Source of the DNA: Rubrobacteraceae bacterium | Lineage (GTDB): Bacteria > Actinomycetota > Rubrobacteria > Rubrobacterales > Rubrobacteraceae | DNA length: 5,820 nucleotides | Direction of reading: 5' to 3' | NCBI GenBank assembly: GCA_029240775.1 | Contig: JARDZQ010000128.1 | Coordinates: forward strand, 1 to 5,820 | Part shown: positions 5,656 through 5,820 of the stretch, piece by piece | How positions within the stretch are numbered: position 1 is the first letter of the stretch | Layout: each line of letters starts with the position of its first letter | Program-made: the position numbers and the translations under genes | Notes under the pieces: model-generated | What the model saw: the letters and a program-made list of their open reading frames with translations, nothing else | The model's database searches: none | Told to the model about the DNA's origin: nothing

Positions 5656-5820
5656 ATGGGGCGACGGTATACTATCAAGCAGCTCCCGCCCGAGCTCAGG
5701 CCACGGGAGCGGCTGCTCTCTGATGGGCCCGAGGCACTCTCGAGCGCCGAGTTGCTCGGCATACTGCTCGGGATCGGTAGCCCCGAGAAGACCGCGGTCG
5801 AGCTCGCGAGCGAGGTCATC
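5656..5820 (+). CDS. radC: RadC/JAB-domain family protein, N-terminal part (3' truncated)
   Basis: An ATG at 5656 opens a frame running off the window end (55 codons). The translation matches the RadC N-terminus: YTIKQLPPELRPRERLL (residues 5-21), then GPEALSSAELLGILLGIGS, then the start of the AVELASEVI helix. This is the UPF0758 helix-hairpin-helix-like region preceding a JAB/MPN metal-binding domain, which lies outside the window, so its metal motif cannot be checked. Despite the name, a role of chromosomal RadC proteins in DNA repair is doubtful and the function is unsettled. Maf-radC adjacency is common in bacteria, often followed by mreBCD. There is no Shine-Dalgarno (CACCTC precedes the ATG), and a -10-like TACAAT ends 7 bases upstream of it, suggesting a separate, leaderless transcript. 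Confidence 0.9.
   Translation, partial: MGRRYTIKQLPPELRPRERLLSDGPEALSSAELLGILLGIGSPEKTAVELASEVI

Noticed and set aside
5682..5710. Inverted repeat GCTCCCG...CGGGAGC near the radC 5' end
   Set aside because: The 7-bp stem with a 15-nt loop lies within conserved radC codons and such short GC-rich stems are expected by chance here; no T-run follows, so it is not a terminator.

Overview
The window is high-GC bacterial DNA, roughly two-thirds GC by eye, and every recognisable gene lies on the + strand. It reads as one compact housekeeping cluster: clpX (3' end), valS, folC, a 33-codon membrane peptide gene, a membrane zinc-ribbon protein gene, ndk, maf and radC (5' end). The order clpX-valS-folC-(small membrane protein)-ndk is the actinobacterial arrangement, with the membrane protein where Streptomyces and Mycobacterium carry a DUF4233 protein. 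Maf-radC downstream recalls the valS-folC...maf-radC-mreBCD order of Firmicutes. With the GC content and the GTG/TTG starts, this suggests a deep-branching actinobacterium such as Rubrobacter or a relative. That placement is inference from gene order and sequence style, not a database match.

Layout: 1-265 is the ClpX C-terminus, ending with the sensor-2 region. 275-2824 is a complete valyl-tRNA synthetase whose TTG is the only standard start available and has no Shine-Dalgarno. From about 2817-2874 to 4061 runs folC; its conserved N-terminus has no ATG, GTG or TTG in frame before a GTG that falls inside the P-loop. A 33-aa single-helix membrane peptide (4051-4152) overlaps the end of folC by 11 nt and overlaps the next gene by 4 nt (GTGA). 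That next gene (4149-4643) encodes two membrane helices followed by a double zinc ribbon. ndk (4658-5059) has a strong Shine-Dalgarno and a TTG start. maf (5067-5630) follows after 7 nt. A 25-nt, relatively AT-rich gap with a -10-like TACAAT comes before radC (5656 to the window end).

Functionally this is a growth and quality-control set: protein unfolding (ClpX), tRNA charging (ValRS), folate polyglutamylation (FolC), NTP balancing (Ndk) and removal of non-canonical nucleotides (Maf). The tight spacing and overlaps from valS to maf suggest one polycistronic unit with translational coupling, and radC may have its own start of transcription. The least explained part is the peptide plus zinc-ribbon pair wedged between folC and ndk. 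No RNA gene, CRISPR array, mobile element or convincing terminator was seen, and there is no non-coding stretch over 300 bases.
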